Program-made: the position numbers and the translations under genes
Part shown: one piece after another, positions 6,636 through 13,744 of the stretch
How positions within the stretch are numbered: position 1 is the first letter of the stretch
Layout of the letters: each line of letters starts with the position of its first letter
The notes under the pieces: model-generated
What the model was told of the DNA's origin: nothing
Databases searched by the model: none
What the model saw: the letters and a program-made list of their open reading frames with translations, nothing else
Origin: Ignavibacteria bacterium
Lineage (GTDB): Bacteria > Bacteroidota > Ignavibacteria > Tepidaquicellales > Tepidaquicellaceae
Length of the DNA: 13,847 nucleotides
Assembly (NCBI GenBank): GCA_016710985.1
Contig: JADJTX010000046.1
Location: 1-13,847 of the forward strand
Direction: 5' to 3'

Positions 6636-9374
6636 ATGTCTGCAAAAATTACAACCACAGCTTTATTAAATTTCACTACACAGCACTTAATCAGAGTAAA
6701 AAATTTATTCAACTTACCCCTCGTAAGCCTGACTGTCTCAAATTTGAAAAATATTTTTTCAAAGCTACTTTGCCGGCAGGCAGGCTTAGGGGAAAAGTTG
6801 AGTGAATTGAGTAAGTTTACAAAGTACAGTAATGCTCCATTAATTCCGGTTTTATTGCTTGCAATATCTTTTGTTTTAAGTTTTAGGATTTCTGATGTAA
6901 GGTCAGGTGAATTTAAGGGAAACGGACTTGATCCGCTGTCAGGGGATTATACAGTTGGACTTTCAATGTTTAATGGTGCAGGAGACTATGCAACTATTAC
7001 TGAGGCATTGAGTGATTTAAACCTCAAAGGAGCTAACGGACCCGTTAGATTTCTATTAATTGATTCGACTTTTAATTCTGAAACTTTACCGCTGAACATT
7101 GTTCCATGGACGGGTATGTCTTCAGTTAACAATTTGACAATAAAGCCGGATACCGGTGTCAGTTCTGTAATTAGGGGTAGCAGTTCAATCGCAGCATTTA
7201 ATATAGATAACGCAGATTATTTTACTCTTGACGGATCAAATGCAGATGGCGGAACAGCTAAGAATCTGACAGTCGAAAACACTAATGCCAACGGTTCAAC
7301 GATTCGTTTTATAAATGATGCTTTGAATAATTCGGTTAAGAATTGTGTGATCAAAGGAAACTCCATAACCTCTGGAGTCATATTTTTTTCAACCACGACC
7401 GGGAGTTCCGGTAACGACAGCAATACAATTCTGAATAATGATATTACCGGCGGTGCATTGAACGGGATATGGAACGTTGGTACAGGAACAACTTCTTCAA
7501 CTAAGAATTCAGGAAACAGAATTTTAAGTAACCGCATATTTGATTTTGTGTTAAGGGGAATTGCAGATTACGGAAATTCCGCCGGAACATTGTATGAAGG
7601 AAATGAAATCTATTCGAATACTGTTCAGTCCGGAACATTTCTTCATGGTTTCGAGGTAAATTCCAACACAGTAGAAGGCTTTACCTTTAGAAATAACTAT
7701 ATTCATGATTTAAAGGTAGCAATTTATGTACAAGTTTACGGAATAGCGCTGCTTGATATTCAAACTTCATTCACCGGTGTCATCTATAACAATTTCATTT
7801 CACTATCGCAGAATGATGCAAGTTTTTTAATAGGAATATATGACTTCGCACCTCCATCTGCCAATTTTAATATCTATTTTAATTCTATAAATATTTACGG
7901 CATTGTAGGTGGCGCAAAAAAGTCCTATTGCTATTTAAGACATGCTTCAATTTCTGATTTTAGAAATAATATACTTGTAAATTCAAGAACAGGAGGGACG
8001 GGGAACTATGCAATAAGGGTGAATACAGATCTTGTTTCATTTACTTCTAACTACAATGATATTTTTGCACGGGGAGTAATGGGTAATGTATTTGGAAATT
8101 ATAATGGCACTGAAGTAACTAACCTTATTTCATGGCAAAGCCTGACAGGCAAAGATTTAAACAGCGTTTCGGCGGATCCGAAATTTATCAGCATTACAAA
8201 CCTGCATATTGATTCAACTCAACTCAGCCCTGTTAGTAACACCGGAATACCTATTGCCGGAATAACAACCGACTATGACGGAAATACGAGGGATGCGGTT
8301 GTTCCGGATATTGGCGCTGATGAATTTTCCCTGTATGGAGTTGAACCGCTTTCAGGAGATTATACAATCGGACTTTCAATGTTCAATAACGCTGCGTATG
8401 CAACAATTACTGCAGCACTGAGTGATTTAAACCTCAGAGGAGCAAGCGGACCTGTTAAATTTCTGTTAATTGATTCGTCTTACATTTCCGAATCTCTACC
8501 GCTGAAAATTACTCCTTGGGAGGGTATGTCTTCAGTCAATACTTTGACAATAAAGCCGGATATCGGCGTCAGTTCTGCAATTAGAGGAAGCAGTTCAACC
8601 GCAACATTTAATATAGATAACGGAGATTATTTTATTCTTGACGGATCAAATGTTGACGGCGGAACAACCAAAAATCTAACAGTCGAAAACACTAATGCCA
8701 ACGGTTCAACGATTCGTTTTATAAATGATGCTTTGAATAATTCGGTTAAGAATTGTGTGATTAAAGGAAACTCCATAACCTCAGGAGTAATTTTTTTTTC
8801 AACCACGACCGGAAGTTACGGAAACGACAGCAATACAATTCTGAATAATGATATTACCGGCGGTGCATTGAATGGGATCTGGAACGTTGGAACAGGAACA
8901 ACTTCTTCAACAAAGAATTCAGGAAACAGAATTTTAAGTAACCGCATTTTTGATTTTGTGTTCAGGGGAATTGCAGACTATGGCAATTCCGCCGGAACAT
9001 TGTATGAAGGTAATGAAATCTATTCGATTACTGCCCGGCCGGAGTCTATATTTCTTGCCTGTTTCGAAGTAAATTCCTCTACTATTGAAGGCTTTACCTT
9101 TAGAAACAATTATCTTCATGATTTGAAGGTAACCGGGTCGGTACCAGTGCACGGAATAGCATTGCATGACATTCAGGCAGCTTTCACCGGCGACATCCAT
9201 AATAATTTCATTTCACTATCAGATGCCAATTCAAATGATTTGAGAGGAATAGGCGACGTTTCAGCTTCCGGGGTCAAATATAATGTTTACTTTAATTCTA
9301 TAAATATTTACGGCACTGTTACAGGTTCAAAAATTCCTTTTGCTATTTCAGAAATGAATCAAATTCTAATTTAA
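6636..9374 (+). CDS. Large exported parallel beta-helix protein, main fragment (frameshifted at 3' end)
   Basis: This 912-residue ORF is the first part of a protein that would reach about 1222 residues, to 10302, if two single-base deletions are corrected. Residues 1-65 are an unusually long hydrophilic lead, and 68-83 (APLIPVLLLAISFVLS) form a hydrophobic signal or anchor segment. Residues 100-570 are module 1 and 571 onward module 2; each opens with PLSGDYT.GLSMF and module 1 ends in PDIGADEF. The modules contain ladder-like Asn-rich turns typical of right-handed parallel beta-helices: NTILNNDITGG, NRILSNRIFDF, YEGNEIYSN, FRNNYIHDL, YFNSINIYG. A cell-surface or extracellular role such as glycan binding or cleavage is plausible, but no catalytic residues are evident. 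The ORF ends prematurely because an A is missing in the run at 9329-9333; the last nine or so residues are out of frame. Its own promoter lies upstream. Confidence 0.85.
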   Translation: MSAKITTTALLNFTTQHLIRVKNLFNLPLVSLTVSNLKNIFSKLLCRQAGLGEKLSELSKFTKYSNAPLIPVLLLAISFVLSFRISDVRSGEFKGNGLDPLSGDYTVGLSMFNGAGDYATITEALSDLNLKGANGPVRFLLIDSTFNSETLPLNIVPWTGMSSVNNLTIKPDTGVSSVIRGSSSIAAFNIDNADYFTLDGSNADGGTAKNLTVENTNANGSTIRFINDALNNSVKNCVIKGNSITSGVIFFSTTTGSSGNDSNTILNNDITGGALNGIWNVGTGTTSSTKNSGNRILSNRIFDFVLRGIADYGNSAGTLYEGNEIYSNTVQSGTFLHGFEVNSNTVEGFTFRNNYIHDLKVAIYVQVYGIALLDIQTSFTGVIYNNFISLSQNDASFLIGIYDFAPPSANFNIYFNSINIYGIVGGAKKSYCYLRHASISDFRNNILVNSRTGGTGNYAIRVNTDLVSFTSNYNDIFARGVMGNVFGNYNGTEVTNLISWQSLTGKDLNSVSADPKFISITNLHIDSTQLSPVSNTGIPIAGITTDYDGNTRDAVVPDIGADEFSLYGVEPLSGDYTIGLSMFNNAAYATITAALSDLNLRGASGPVKFLLIDSSYISESLPLKITPWEGMSSVNTLTIKPDIGVSSAIRGSSSTATFNIDNGDYFILDGSNVDGGTTKNLTVENTNANGSTIRFINDALNNSVKNCVIKGNSITSGVIFFSTTTGSYGNDSNTILNNDITGGALNGIWNVGTGTTSSTKNSGNRILSNRIFDFVFRGIADYGNSAGTLYEGNEIYSITARPESIFLACFEVNSSTIEGFTFRNNYLHDLKVTGSVPVHGIALHDIQAAFTGDIHNNFISLSDANSNDLRGIGDVSASGVKYNVYFNSINIYGTVTGSKIPFAISEMNQILI
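6771..6785 (+). repeat. GC-rich dispersed-repeat-like element within coding sequence
   Basis: TGCCGGCAGGCAGGC encodes Cys-Arg-Gln-Ala-Gly (residues 46-50 of the beta-helix protein) and contrasts with its AT-rich surroundings. It contains the palindromic core GCCGGC. From memory, the related GCCTGCCGGCAGGC palindrome, translated as PAGRQAG or CRQAG, is scattered through many environmental bacterial genomes. Only one copy is present in this window. Confidence 0.45.
6933..8345 (+). repeat. Beta-helix module 1 (1413-bp tandem repeat unit)
   Basis: First of two directly repeated coding units. The distance to the equivalent base in module 2 is exactly 1413 bp (471 codons) across the start and central parts: CCG at 6933 pairs with CCG at 8346, and ACAGTCG at 7269 pairs with 8682. 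Central bases 7269-7351 are identical to the second copy, and about 95 percent of bases match by eye over 7260-7600. Flanks are clearly less similar. Confidence 0.9.
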
Positions 9375-9760
9375 AAAATAACATACTTGTAAATTCAAGG
9401 ACAGGAGGAACAGGCAAGCATTATGTTATCAGAACGTTTTCACCCCTGAATTCATTTGTTTTTGATTATAATGATATTTATGCAACAGGAGGGACGGGTA
9501 ATGTGTTTGGATTGCTTGATATGACAGAGGTTCCAAATCTCAGTTCATGGCAAAACTGGACAGGAAAAGATTCAAACAGTGTTTCGGCAGATCCGAAGTT
9601 CGTCAGCAATACTAACCTCCACATTGATACAACTCAGAAATCTCCGGTAAGCAATGCAGGAATTGCAATTACAGGAGTTACAACAGATTTTGATAATGAT
9701 ATCAGAAACCTTTCAACACCCGATATAGGAGCTGATGAATTCACTTCGACTTCACAACCT
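8346..9760 (+). repeat. Beta-helix module 2 (tandem copy, one frameshift)
   Basis: Second copy of the 1413-bp unit. After about 9330 the offset to module 1 becomes 1415 bp: AACCTGCAT at 8199 corresponds to AACCTCCAC at 9614. This is one extra codon (GKHYVIR against GNYAIR) minus one base, which independently confirms a one-base deletion. It ends, like module 1, in PDIGADEF. Confidence 0.88.
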
Positions 9761-9763
9761 TAA
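9332..9763 (+). CDS. Beta-helix protein, middle fragment (end of module 2)
   Basis: Frame 2 continuation of the gene after the first deletion. It reads NSFCYFRNESNSNLKNNILV and onward, matching module 1 residue for residue (KSYCYLRHASISDFRNNILV), then SADPKF, NLHIDTTQKSPVSNAG and PDIGADEFTSTSQP before a TAA at 9761-9763. It has no credible start of its own; the first ATG comes only at 9503. It should be treated as part of the same gene as 6636-9374. The stop is itself caused by a second missing base near 9758-9762. Confidence 0.75.
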   Translation, partial: NSFCYFRNESNSNLKNNILVNSRTGGTGKHYVIRTFSPLNSFVFDYNDIYATGGTGNVFGLLDMTEVPNLSSWQNWTGKDSNSVSADPKFVSNTNLHIDTTQKSPVSNAGIAITGVTTDFDNDIRNLSTPDIGADEFTSTSQP

Positions 9764-9777
9764 GCCTGAGTCTTACA

Positions 9778-10302
9778 ATGTTTATTCAGGGATTCTATAA
9801 TGCTGTTTCAGATGCAATGGTACAGGATACAGTGACTGTTTATTTGAGAAACAGCTCTTCGCCTTATGATGCTGTTGATTCAGCAAAGGCTTATTTGAAC
9901 TCTTCCGGCTCGGATACAATTTCCTTTATCAATGCTGTTAATAGTGTTCCATATTACATTCAATTAAAACACAGGAATTCGATTGAAACATGGAGCAACG
10001 GAGCTCAAATATTCACAGGCAGTTCGTTAATTTATAATTTTACAACATCAACATCACAGGCATTCGGGAACAATGCCATTCAAGTAGATACATCACCTGT
10101 TCGATTTGCAATTTACAGCGGTGATGCGAATCAGGATGGGTTGGTTGATCTCAATGACGTCATCAGCGTTTACAATGCCGCGACTGCATTTGCAACAGGC
10201 TACATTCAGCATGACATGAACGGGGACAATATTGCGGATTTGAATGACGTGCTGATCACTTATAACAATTCGAATGCGTTTGTGAGTAAGATTCTACCAT
10301 GA
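9778..10302 (+). CDS. Beta-helix protein, C-terminal fragment with dockerin-like repeats
   Basis: Frame 1 continuation of the same gene. The ATG at 9778 is probably internal: upstream frame 1 codons read LSLSLT, which joins PDIGADEFTSTSQP if one base is restored in CCTT at 9758-9761. Residues 1-105 form a beta-rich domain (MFIQGFYNAVSDAM, DTVTVYLRNSSSPYDAVDSA, YYIQLKHRNSIETWS) that I recall at the end of secreted Ignavibacteria proteins. Residues 116-127 (DANQDGLVDLND) and 146-157 (DMNGDNIADLND) are two EF-hand-type calcium loops arranged as in dockerin or related type I repeats. The protein ends FVSKILP. No type IX secretion C-terminal domain is evident. The tail may mediate surface attachment or protein pairing; this is inference. 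Confidence 0.8.
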   Translation: MFIQGFYNAVSDAMVQDTVTVYLRNSSSPYDAVDSAKAYLNSSGSDTISFINAVNSVPYYIQLKHRNSIETWSNGAQIFTGSSLIYNFTTSTSQAFGNNAIQVDTSPVRFAIYSGDANQDGLVDLNDVISVYNAATAFATGYIQHDMNGDNIADLNDVLITYNNSNAFVSKILP

Positions 10303-10362
10303 TTTGTCAGAATTATTCAAAATCTCTCGCTGAGGAAAAAACTTTGGCTTAAGTTTACCGTT

Positions 10363-10398
10363 GTCGCAGAGTTACCCCGAGGAGGGGAACTCTGCGAC
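10363..10398. terminator. Strong hairpin between convergent genes, possible bidirectional terminator
   Basis: GTCGCAGAGTT (10363-10373) pairs perfectly with AACTCTGCGAC (10388-10398). Inside it CCCC (10375-10378) pairs with GGGG (10384-10387), leaving one bulged A and a GAGGA loop. It lies between the end of the beta-helix gene and the end of korB. The plus-strand 3' side is TGTATTATTT, only a weak U-tract, and the minus-strand side has none close by, so termination may not be the classic intrinsic type. A structured mobile repeat is an alternative. Confidence 0.6.
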
Positions 10399-10460
10399 TG
10401 TATTATTTAAATCTAACGCGAAACAAGACAGCTTTCTTCCTGAGTTGTCATTCCCGGAAT

Positions 10461-10474
10461 ATTGCACATTGCAC
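10461..10474. repeat. ATTGCAC heptamer, two copies next to the korB stop
   Basis: ATTGCAC occurs twice in tandem, followed by ATTAACC, which contains the korB stop codon (10476-10478 on the minus strand). It has the same 7-bp period and a similar sequence to the other heptamer arrays in the window. Confidence 0.5.
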
Positions 10475-10475
10475 A

Positions 10476-11519
10476 TTAACCTATTACCCACGTCTTATCA
10501 CCCGACAATACATTATTCAGCGACGGCTTTCCTTTTTTCTCCGTGATCTTTTTTATTTGCTCAGCCATTGCATCTTCATAAGTCGGTTTATCAACAGCAT
10601 ATAGCACACCGAACGGTCTTGGCAAATGTCCTAATTCAGGAGTTGGATCTGAAAAACCTGCAAGTATATTTGCTTTGATCCTGTCTTTCTCATCGTGAAT
10701 CCAAAGATCATTGACCGAATTACCATTTTCATTGAGATCAACAACAACCGGTTTGAATCCGTCAAGCTTTATTCCTTTATCATCATTCACTCCGAAGACT
10801 AACGGTTTGCCGTGTTCAACAAAGAGTGATTCGGTTTTCTTCGTTTCTTTGTCTGTAAACATAAAAAATGCACCTTCATTGAAAACCGGACACTTCTGAT
10901 AGATCTCTACAAAAGAAGCTCCTTTATGAAAATAGGATTTTCTTAATATTGCCTGCATATGTTTCGGATCACGGTCGAGAGTCCTTGAGACAAATGTAGC
11001 TTTTGCTCCGAGAGCTAATTCAGCCGGATTAAACGGCTGTTCAACCGAACCGTAAGGCGTTGACTTTGTAATCTTTCCGATCTCTGATGTCGGTGAATAC
11101 TGCCCTTTAGTTAATCCGTAGATCTGATTGTTGAACAATAAAAGGTTTATGTCGAAATTTTTTCTCAGCATATGAATGAAGTGATTACCTCCTATTGATA
11201 ATGCATCACCGTCACCTGTTACAACCCATACGCTTAATTCAGGTCTGGATGCCTTCAGTCCCGAAGCGATGGCAGGAGCTCTGCCGTGAATTCCGTGCAG
11301 TCCGTATGAATCCACATAGAAAGTAAATCTTGATGAACAACCGATACCGCAAATAAATACAAAATCTTCTTTCTTAACGCCTAACTCCGGAAAAATTGTA
11401 TGTACCTGTTTTAATATGGAATAATCACCGCAGCCCGGACACCACTTTACGTCCTGAGCCGGAACGAAATCCTTGCTTGTAAGTTTTTGAGGAACAATTT
11501 CTTCTGATATATCACTCAT
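10476..11519 (-). CDS. korB: 2-oxoglutarate:ferredoxin oxidoreductase subunit beta
   Basis: Thiamine-pyrophosphate and [4Fe-4S]-binding subunit of a cytoplasmic 2-oxoacid:ferredoxin oxidoreductase. The enzyme interconverts 2-oxoglutarate plus CoA with succinyl-CoA, CO2 and reduced ferredoxin. The protein has 347 residues. Cluster cysteines are C27 and C30 (KWCPGCGDY), C61 (CGIGCSSR) and C210 (YQKCP), fitting the four-cysteine pattern of family beta subunits. The TPP/Mg motif runs from GDGDALSIGG (102-111) to NN at 130-131. GLHGIHGRAPAIASGLK (73-89) is also characteristic. The ATG at 11519 lies three bases after the korA stop, so the pair is one operon with korA first. The substrate assignment rests on overall similarity to KorB; related 2-oxoacid enzymes cannot be wholly excluded. 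The C-terminus ends close to a heptamer repeat. Confidence 0.92.
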   Translation of the reverse strand: MSDISEEIVPQKLTSKDFVPAQDVKWCPGCGDYSILKQVHTIFPELGVKKEDFVFICGIGCSSRFTFYVDSYGLHGIHGRAPAIASGLKASRPELSVWVVTGDGDALSIGGNHFIHMLRKNFDINLLLFNNQIYGLTKGQYSPTSEIGKITKSTPYGSVEQPFNPAELALGAKATFVSRTLDRDPKHMQAILRKSYFHKGASFVEIYQKCPVFNEGAFFMFTDKETKKTESLFVEHGKPLVFGVNDDKGIKLDGFKPVVVDLNENGNSVNDLWIHDEKDRIKANILAGFSDPTPELGHLPRPFGVLYAVDKPTYEDAMAEQIKKITEKKGKPSLNNVLSGDKTWVIG

Positions 11520-11522
11520 GTT

Positions 11523-13379
11523 TTATTTGTTTAATAATTCTAAAATTTTTTCCCGGATCTCAATCGTCGTAAAAGGAAGCCCTTTTATTTTATTTAACCC
11601 GATTGCCGGCAGTAAAAATTTATCACGTATTACTTTAATTAATTGTCCGTTGTTCATTTCCGGAATGAGAATGGTTTCGAAACCATTCAGAAGCTCTCCA
11701 AGATTTTTCGGAAATGGATTTAAGTATTTTAAATGGATATGCGCTACATCATAACCTTCTTTTACGAGATCCAACACAACTGATTTAATTGCACCGTATG
11801 TTGATCCCCAGCCGAGTACACAGACTTTTGCATTTTCCTTTCCGGTATCAACTATCTGCAGCGGAATGTAATCAGCTATCTTTTCTATCTTTGCTGCCCT
11901 AAGTTTAACCATTATTTCGTGATTCTCAGCTTCATAAGAAATATCACCGGTCTCATTTTCTCTTTCCAGTCCGCCGATCCTGTGTTCAAGCCCTTTCACA
12001 CCCGGCTTTACCCATGGACGAACTAATTTTTCATCACGCTTATAGGACAGGAAAACCCCTCCTTCATTATTTGTAGTTGTTGTAAAATGTACATTGATCG
12101 GAGTCAATTCGTCTTCTGTCGGATATTTCCAGGGTTCCGAGCCATTCGCTATATAGCCGTCATTCAATACAATCACAGGTGTCATATGCTCTGCAGCAAT
12201 TCTGCATGCTTCATATACCGTATAAAAGCAATCGGCGGGAGATTCAGATGCAACAACAGGAAGCGGAGATTCACCGTGTCTTCCGTACATTGCCTGTAAA
12301 AGATCAGATTGCTCGGTTTTTGTAGGCAAGCCTGTTGATGGTCCGCCTCGTTGTATATTTATAACTACCAGAGGCAGTTCAAGCATAAGAGCCAGTCCTA
12401 ATGCTTCCGTCTTCAGTGACATACCGGGTCCCGAAGTGGAAGTTACTGCAAGACTTCCTCCGTATGAAGCTCCAATTGAAGAGCACACTGCGGATATCTC
12501 ATCTTCCGCCTGAAATGTCCTGACATTGAATTCCTTATATTTTGAAAGTTCATGTAATATATCTGATGCAGGAGTGATAGGATAAGATCCAAGAAAAAGA
12601 GGCAATCCGGATTTTTCCGAAGCAGCGATCAATGCAATCGCAGTAGCATGATTTCCTGTAATGCTTCTGTAATTTCCAGCCGGTAAATTTGAAGCGCTTA
12701 TCTTGAATCTTGTGTTGAATATTTCAGTTGTTTCGCCATAGTTTACTCCGGCTTTTAAAGCTTTAATGTTTGCATCGGCAATTATCTGATTCTTTGTAAA
12801 TTTTTCATTGATAAAATTAATTGTATAATCAGGTGACTGATCAAACATCCAGTAAAGAACTCCAAGTACGAACATGTTTTTTGACCGCTCAATTTCCTTA
12901 TTGCCGAGTCCCATATCCTTAAGAGCATCTTTTGTTAGCCTGGTAACGTCAATTTTATAAAGTTCATAATCATCAAGCGAGCCGTCCTCGAGAGGATTAA
13001 CGCCTTCGGGATATTCTGCGAGTCTTAAATTTTTTGCATCAAATCCTGCAGTGTTTGTAATAATTATCCCGCCTTTTTTTAAATTTTTAAGATCATTCTC
13101 AAGCGCCGCAGCATTCATTGCAACAAGTACATCATACTGATCACCGGGTGTGAAAATTTCCTTGCTGCCGAAATTAACCTGAAATCCCGATACACCTGCA
13201 AGTGTACCTGCGGGAGCTCTGATCTCTGCGGGAAATTCGGGAAATGTACTCAGGTCTTTGCCAAGAAAGGCTGTCGTATCGGTGAACTGCATCCCTGTCA
13301 GCTGCATTCCATCTCCGGAATCTCCGGAAAATCTGACTACGACACTGTCTGTTTCTATTATATCAAATTTGGATTCCAA
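11523..13379 (-). CDS. korA: 2-oxoglutarate:ferredoxin oxidoreductase subunit alpha (gamma-alpha fusion)
   Basis: Partner of KorB, 618 residues. The N-terminal gamma domain (about 1-195) begins with VVVRFSGDSGDGMQLTG (13-29), the usual CoA-side domain. The alpha pyrimidine-binding domain carries GSYPITPASDI (264-274), FQAEDEISAV (289-298), TSTSGPGMSLKTEALGLA (313-330), and RGGPSTGLPTKTEQSDL (344-360), followed by GRHGESPLPVVA. The C-terminal domain includes KVCVLGWGSTYGAI and PFP..., as in this family. Domain order and length match KorA/OorA fusions. In the cell it supplies reduced ferredoxin from, or fixes CO2 in, the TCA-cycle step; the direction cannot be told from sequence. The only usable start is TTG at 13379: an in-frame TAA lies upstream and the next Met is within the GDGM motif. 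The sequence there is CCATTGGAATCC, so loss of one T would create ATG at the same place. Confidence 0.93.
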   Translation of the reverse strand: MESKFDIIETDSVVVRFSGDSGDGMQLTGMQFTDTTAFLGKDLSTFPEFPAEIRAPAGTLAGVSGFQVNFGSKEIFTPGDQYDVLVAMNAAALENDLKNLKKGGIIITNTAGFDAKNLRLAEYPEGVNPLEDGSLDDYELYKIDVTRLTKDALKDMGLGNKEIERSKNMFVLGVLYWMFDQSPDYTINFINEKFTKNQIIADANIKALKAGVNYGETTEIFNTRFKISASNLPAGNYRSITGNHATAIALIAASEKSGLPLFLGSYPITPASDILHELSKYKEFNVRTFQAEDEISAVCSSIGASYGGSLAVTSTSGPGMSLKTEALGLALMLELPLVVINIQRGGPSTGLPTKTEQSDLLQAMYGRHGESPLPVVASESPADCFYTVYEACRIAAEHMTPVIVLNDGYIANGSEPWKYPTEDELTPINVHFTTTTNNEGGVFLSYKRDEKLVRPWVKPGVKGLEHRIGGLERENETGDISYEAENHEIMVKLRAAKIEKIADYIPLQIVDTGKENAKVCVLGWGSTYGAIKSVVLDLVKEGYDVAHIHLKYLNPFPKNLGELLNGFETILIPEMNNGQLIKVIRDKFLLPAIGLNKIKGLPFTTIEIREKILELLNK

Positions 13380-13410
13380 TGGATTTTTTATTTAAATTTT
13401 AATTTCGTAT

Positions 13411-13440
13411 CAAAATACCTATAATGCGAGATTTATACAA
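13411..13440 (-). promoter_or_regulatory. Possible Bacteroidota-type promoter of korAB
   Basis: On the minus strand, TTG (13440-13438) is followed after 20 bases by TATTTTG (13417-13411). This is one base short of the TAnnTTTG consensus, so the match is imperfect. It lies about 30 bases before the korA start codon, a sensible distance. Confidence 0.35.
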
Positions 13441-13530
13441 CGAAGATAAAAAGAGCAAACACCTTCTTGGTTGAACAATATTACTGAAATACAACTCTTT
13501 TTTTTAATTCATTTTACTCGAGAAAATAGA

Positions 13531-13548
13531 ACGCGGATAACGCGGATT
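13531..13548. repeat. ACGCGGAT direct repeat (two 9-bp units)
   Basis: ACGCGGATA followed directly by ACGCGGATT, in otherwise AT-rich sequence. Motifs of this kind (AACGCGGAT...) recur in intergenic regions of Bacteroidota-like genomes as I remember them; here only this copy and a faint inverted partner near 13656-13670 are seen. Confidence 0.5.
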
Positions 13549-13744
13549 GAGCTGAAAAATAACGGATTTTTTATTTGATTGTAAAAATATCAATTTGAAT
13601 CTAACTTATTATTGTAATTTTTTAGATTTTGATTTTTTTAAATTTCTCACAATTATCAGCGAATATCCGCAAAATCATTGTTAGCTCTGTTCCCAAAAAA
13701 TCATCGTGTACAAAGTTTTTAAATTAAAACTTAAATTTTCCATT

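Larger units (their letters stand above)
13380..13744. other. 365-bp intergenic region between korA and a divergent gene
   Basis: AT-rich, with no ORF of note. It holds a possible korA promoter near 13411-13440, a small direct repeat at 13531-13548 and AT-rich filler with many short poly-T runs. TCAGCGAATATCCGC at 13656-13670 resembles an inverted, degenerate partner of the GCGGAT repeat. I found no convincing promoter for the downstream plus-strand gene and no structured RNA. Confidence 0.6.

Noticed and set aside
8934..9200. Reverse-strand ORF within the beta-helix gene
   Set aside because: It lies wholly opposite a well-supported coding frame and has no recognisable features; the same holds for 7217-7537.
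10361..10546. Plus-strand ORF covering the hairpin and the end of korB
   Set aside because: Its first part is the hairpin and its last part is antisense to conserved korB; nothing in it looks like protein.
11518..12299. Plus-strand ORFs antisense to korA (11518-11754, 12087-12299)
   Set aside because: They are shadows of the strongly conserved korA frame.
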